From Cervus elaphus (Eukaryota > Chordata > Mammalia > Artiodactyla > Cervidae), in the NCBI RefSeq assembly GCF_910594005.1, contig NC_057827.1, forward strand, positions 6,262,001-6,326,000: a DNA stretch of 64,000 bases, written 5' to 3'. The notes beneath the pieces are model-generated. The model had not been told where the DNA came from. It saw only the letters and a list, made by a program, of their open reading frames with translations, and did not search any database. Position numbers and translations under genes: made by a program. Positions 60,106 through 64,000 of the stretch are shown here, one piece after another. The first letter of the stretch is position 1. Every line of letters starts with the position of its first letter.

Positions 60106-62837
60106 CCTTGAAGAGTTGCAATAAGAGAGGCCAAGCAACCAGCCCTGTGGGTTGTTATGTGGTGTGTGCACATGCCCCTTGGCCGCCATTTGTCCCCTGG
60201 GCCTGGAATTACCTAGGCTCCCTAAGGTTGGGGCCAGTCAGCCGGCCCTGATAGCACCAATGTGTTGGCCCCCTGGCAATGGAGCATCAAGCTTGGAGGC
60301 CCATGGTTCTGGTAGAGTTTGGTCATTGGTTGGAATAGCCAGGCTGACTGAATGTAGGAGCCAGCAGCTCCCATGGTGCTATGGCAGAGACCTGTGGCAT
60401 CCAGGGTCTTCCCCTGACAGGTCTTCTGAAGTCTTCATGAAAGCATCCTTAGTGATCTGTGTGCACGCGGTCATTTTGCCCACCGTCATCCTGTGGGTGT
60501 TCCTGCTTGAGGATTGTCCCTGTGTGTGCCGAGGCCTTGGAGGCTTCAGATTTGGGTGAGTGACCCTTGGGGCAGGATGAGTCCAATGTGGACCACGCCC
60601 TGCATTATGGGAGCTTTCTGTAGGCTGTGGTCAGTAGCCTGGTCCCTACAGGGTGTGGATGTGAGGATAATCTGGCCAGGAAAGGGACCTGTTTCTGTGG
60701 GACTGACCCCTGGATCCTGGTACGTGAGGAAGTCCAAGTCCCATCCTTACTTTCTGTCAGAGGCCGCCCAATGAGTAGACTGACTGGCAGGAAGAGACGC
60801 ATGCCTTGAATTCTGCTCCTATTCGAGGGTGCGCTGGGCCGAATCTGCCCTAGTGCCAAGTTCACCTTACTCTGTAGTTCTCTGGGAAACTTTTCTGGTT
60901 AGGGTGGAGGTGAACCTTGTGCCAAGGACCCCTGAGCTGTAGTAGTAGCTACAGTCTCAGGGTACGTGGCATTCACACAGATGCTCTGCAAGGTGTCCTT
61001 GGGCAGTCAGATTTCTGTGCTTTGGTCAGACATCATGGGTCATGGAGACTGGGAGCCTAGAGCCTACGTCAACAGCCCCTCAGTGAAATTTTGCATGGGG
61101 CTGAAGGAAGATGCCAGGTGTCATCCCCCATGTCGTGGGAGGACAGGAGGTCAGGGCTCCATGACGACGGCATGGGTGTTCAGACTGTAGGGCCTTCCAA
61201 TGCGGGCACTGAGACTTTGCTACCTGGGCATATTTCTGGACACACCCCCAACTTGCCGAGAGTGCATTCTTGTTGGTACACCGGGACACAGGCACTCAAC
61301 CCCACATCGAATCCCCTGCCACCCATGCATGCTGAGTCAGAAAGACATCCACATGACGTTGAGCTTAATTTGCTGCACTCTTTTGAACGGTAGGTCACCA
61401 GTTGTCTGTAAGGGATGGATGTAGTTGGGTTGCAGATACAGGCCTTCCCCCAGTGAAAGCTCTGCATCAGTGTTCCTCAGTGAGAGCCCAAGTCCACATC
61501 TCAAGTGTTCCTGTGCTTTCTGTCCCCTTGTCAGGTGCAGTTGCCAGATATGGCTGTCCATGACCCAGGAGACGAAGGTCCGCCCATGAGGCGGCGGCTC
61601 GAGGTGCAAGGGAGTCCGGCAAGAAGTGTGGCGGCCCAGGGTGGTGCCAGGTCTTTTTGGATCACCGAGCACGGTACGGCTTCTCCTGCCCCAAGACGTG
61701 TCGTGAATTTCAGGTTTCCTGGCACTGCCTGAGTGGCTGTATGTATGGAGGGACCGTTCCTCTTGCTGAGAAGCCTGGGGGCTCTGATTTGCCCCGGCTG
61801 CTGGAGGACTCCCAGGTCACTGGCTCCTCCTTGGAGCGGCACTGCCTGCCCTGTGGAGGTGGGGAGCCAGCCAGCACGTGCTCGGATCGATGACGACACC
61901 CTCTCATGCATTCCTTGGAAAATCTGAACAAAATGAGTGAGAACTCACTACCGTCTCCTCATCGAAACTGAGGTCCAGCACGTTGCCTCCCTTGGGGTTG
62001 AGGGTGGGACTGGTTAGCAAGAGGGCTTCTCTGACTGCGTCACACACACGCAAGTAGGAGCCAGGTCCCCACCATTTGCGAGGCTCCCATCTGCGGGTGG
62101 GCCGTGTACAGATGTTCGAGCGGCCTTCTTGGAATGTGGGGTCCATGGTGAAGGGCACTGAGGAGCAGAAGAGGCATCCCGCTTGTCCAGTGGTGGTAGG
62201 TGTCGCAGTAGATCCTGGCATCGGACAGTGAGGTCTTCTCTCAGAGCGGTGCATTTTGTCCTGGTTCCTGCTGCAAGTGTGCTAATTGGGGCTCTCGTGA
62301 TGTCGATTGTGACGCAAGGAAGCTTCTGTGGTGTCTGATTGGAGGCCCAGGTGAGATCTGAGGCCCTCGCCATTGCGGCCCTTTGGGTTGGTGAGATTGC
62401 TGAGTACCCTGTGGGCTGCAGCGGCTGCAGAGACCTAGGGGAACGGTGGCAGTTGTGAAAGTTAATAGGCCTCATTTCTGCCCTTGGCAGTTCCTGAGTT
62501 GCAAGTCCTGTCACATGCTTGAGTCTTGGAGGTCGCCATGGACTGTGTTGTGGTCACAGGCCTGCATTGCTCCTGCAGGTTGACCAGAGCCCCAGAGGAG
62601 AATGGTTGGGCAGGTGAGGAAAAGCGCAGTGTGATTGCCTGGGATGTTATGTCTGCTGAGGCTGCAGGCACTGTCGTTCTGTTCTCACTGATACATAGTG
62701 TGGTCCTTTTGAAGCTGCCCTCAGCTGGGTACAGAGGAGAGGGCATTGCTTGTGCCTGGGAGGCTCAGTGAGAGGTGACCTTTGTGTCCTTGGTGGCCTG
62801 CTGCCAGTAGAAGGACTCCCCAAGGGTATCTTTGGTG
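60106..62837 (+). repeat. Repeat unit 23
   Basis: Length 2,732 bp. It has the GTATGTATGG allele with GATTTGCCCCGG, as in units 4, 6, 7 and 9. Private changes are GAGCGGCACTGCC near 61838 and GCATCCCGCTTG near 62177. Candidate exon e is 62491-62613. Confidence 0.95.
61884..61976 (+). ncRNA. SNORD116: Box C/D snoRNA SNORD116, copy 23
   Basis: Consensus copy; box C 61890-61896, D' 61924-61927, C' 61934-61940, D 61968-61971. It is the last snoRNA in the window; the next would lie about 600 bp beyond the end. Confidence 0.95.
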
Positions 62838-64000
62838 CCTTGAAGAGTTGCAATAAGAGAGGCCAAGCAACCAGCCCTGTGGGTTGTTATGTGGTGTGTG
62901 CACATGCCCCTTGGCCGCCATTTGTCCCCTGGGCCTGGAATTACCTAGGCTCCCTAAGGTTGAGGCCAGTCAGCCGGCCCTGATAGCACCAATGTGTTGG
63001 CCCCGTGGCAATGGAGCATCAAGCTTGGAGGCCCATGGTTCTGGTGGAGTTTGGTCATTGGTTGGAATACCCAGGCTGACTCAATGTAGGAGCCAGCAGC
63101 TCCCATGGCGCTATGGCAGAGACCTGTGGCATCCAGGGTCTTCCCCTGACAGGTCTTCTGAAGTCTTCATGAAAGCATCCTTAGTGATCTGTGTGCACGC
63201 GGTCATTTTGCCCACCGTCATCCTGTGGGTGTTCCTGCTTGAGGATTGTCCCTGTGTGTGCCGAGGCCTTGGAGGCTTCAGATTTGGGTGAGTGACCCTT
63301 GGGGCAGGATGAGTCCAATGTGGACCACGCCCTGCATTATGGGAGCTTTCTGTAGGCTGTGGTCAGTAGCCTGGTCCCTACAGGGTGTGGATGTGAGGAT
63401 AATCTGGCCAGGAAAGGGACCTGTTTCTGTGGGACTGACCCCTGGATCCTGGTACGTGAGGAAGTCCAAGTCCCATCCTTACTTTCTGTCAGAGGCCGCC
63501 CAATGAGTAGACTGACTGGCAGGAAGAGACGCATGCCTTGAATTCTGCTCTGATTCGAGGGTGCGCTGGGCCGAATCTGCCCTAGTGCCAAGTTCACCTT
63601 ACTCTGTAGTTCTCTGGGAAACTTTTCTGGTTAGGGTGGAGGTGAACATTATGCCGAGGACCGCTGAGCTGTAGTAGTAGCTACAGTCTCAGGGTACGTG
63701 GCATTCACACAGATGCTTTGCAAGGTGTCCTTGGGCAGTCAGATTTCTGTGCTTTGGTCAGACATCATGGGTCATGGAGACTGGGAGCCTAGAGCCTACG
63801 TCAACAGCCCCTCAGTGAAATTTTGCATGGGGCTGAAGGAAGATGCCAGGTGTCATCCCCCATGTCGTGGGAGGACAGGAGGTCAGGGCTCCATGACGAC
63901 GGCATGCGATTTCAGACTGTAGGGCCTTTCAATGCGGGCACTGAGACTAGGCTACCTGGACATATTTCTGGACACACCCCCAAATTGCCGAGAGTGCATT
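62838..64000 (+). repeat. Repeat unit 24, cut by the window end
   Basis: The first 1,163 bp of a unit. It reads normally to about 63540, then shows several private changes: GCTCTGATTCG near 63546, a cluster GAACATTATGCCGAGGACCG at 63644-63663, GATGCTTTGC near 63713 and GCGATTTCAG near 63906. Candidate exon a is 63153-63287. The hairpin at about 63662-63694 has one broken pair. Confidence 0.93.

Larger units (their letters stand above)
1..64000 (+). repeat. SNORD116-type macrosatellite array, 23 full units plus one partial
   Basis: The same sequence recurs head to tail with a period of 2,732 bp in 17 of 23 full units; the others are 2,726, 2,729 (twice), 2,731, 2,737 and 2,741 bp. All copies are in one orientation and differ mainly by scattered substitutions, by eye a few percent or less. 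Neither array edge is in the window: the first base lies inside the repeat and the last base is mid-unit. Each full unit holds one box C/D snoRNA gene. Long homogeneous tandem arrays of this kind are known for SNORD116 and SNORD115 in the Prader-Willi domain and for the SNORD113/114 and rat Bsr arrays in the Dlk1-Gtl2 domain; the snoRNA sequence here identifies SNORD116. I recognise no LINE, SINE, LTR or DNA transposon inside the unit. Confidence 0.97.
1..64000 (+). ncRNA. SNHG14: Internal part of the SNORD116 host long non-coding RNA (SNHG14/116HG/IPW-like)
   Basis: Inference from family knowledge: SNORD116 genes have no promoters of their own and are processed from introns of a long, paternally expressed, brain-enriched non-coding transcript that starts at SNURF-SNRPN and runs toward, and antisense to, UBE3A. 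The direction is taken from the snoRNA strand. The sequence supports this with splice-like signals repeated in register in every unit, especially donors CAG|GTGAGG, CAG|GTGAGA and GG|GTGAGT and acceptors ending in TGCCCTTGGCAG, TTCTCTCAG and CCCCTTGTCAG. I see no start, polyadenylation signal or end for the transcript, so the window would be wholly internal to it. Exact exons need RNA data. Confidence 0.6.

Noticed and set aside
1..64000. Protein-coding macrosatellite such as D4Z4, RS447 or DXZ4
   Set aside because: Unit length, lack of a long conserved reading frame and the clear snoRNA in each unit do not fit these families.
1..64000. CRISPR-like or bacterial repeat structure
   Set aside because: The repeat is 2.7 kb with no short regular spacers, and the snoRNA and splice-like signals are eukaryotic.

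Overview
The whole 64 kb window is one head-to-tail tandem array. A unit of about 2,732 bp occurs 23 times in full and once in part, with no other DNA between copies. Each full unit carries one box C/D small nucleolar RNA gene on the + strand. I recognise it as SNORD116 (HBII-85/MBII-85) from its C, D', C' and D boxes, its short terminal stem, and central stretches that match the human and rodent genes as I remember them. SNORD116 arrays are known only in placental mammals. They lie in the imprinted Prader-Willi/Angelman domain, inside the introns of a long paternally expressed non-coding host transcript (SNHG14/116HG/IPW type). The source is therefore almost certainly a placental mammal. The near-identity of the copies resembles rodent clusters, but I cannot name the species.

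Layout: units 1-23 start at 1, 2733, 5462, 8194, 10926, 13658, 16390, 19122, 21853, 24585, 27317, 30049, 32781, 35513, 38245, 40977, 43706, 46438, 49175, 51901, 54642, 57374 and 60106. A partial unit 24 runs from 62838 to the window end. Most units are exactly 2,732 bp; exceptions come from small indels. Within a unit, in order, I see: a candidate host exon (about +316 to +450), a second weaker candidate (+547 to +614), a strong hairpin (+825 to +857), a strong splice acceptor followed by CpG-rich sequence (+1430 on), the snoRNA (+1779 to +1871), and two further candidate exons (+2140 to +2245 and +2386 to +2508). The exon calls rest only on splice-site sequence and its conservation across units.

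How it works: by analogy with known SNORD116 loci, one long + strand transcript crosses the array, the repeated exons are spliced together, and each excised intron is trimmed to a snoRNA bound by the box C/D proteins. No protein-coding gene is supported. The many open reading frames recur only because the unit itself recurs. I recognise no interspersed mobile element anywhere.

Of most interest: every copy carries the same departure from the box C consensus; a block of about 7 kb (late unit 13 to unit 16) is duplicated five units downstream; and a 3.3 kb stretch (about 47.05-50.35 kb), which includes the left edge of that duplicate, is full of single-base indels and looks like a sequence or assembly problem.
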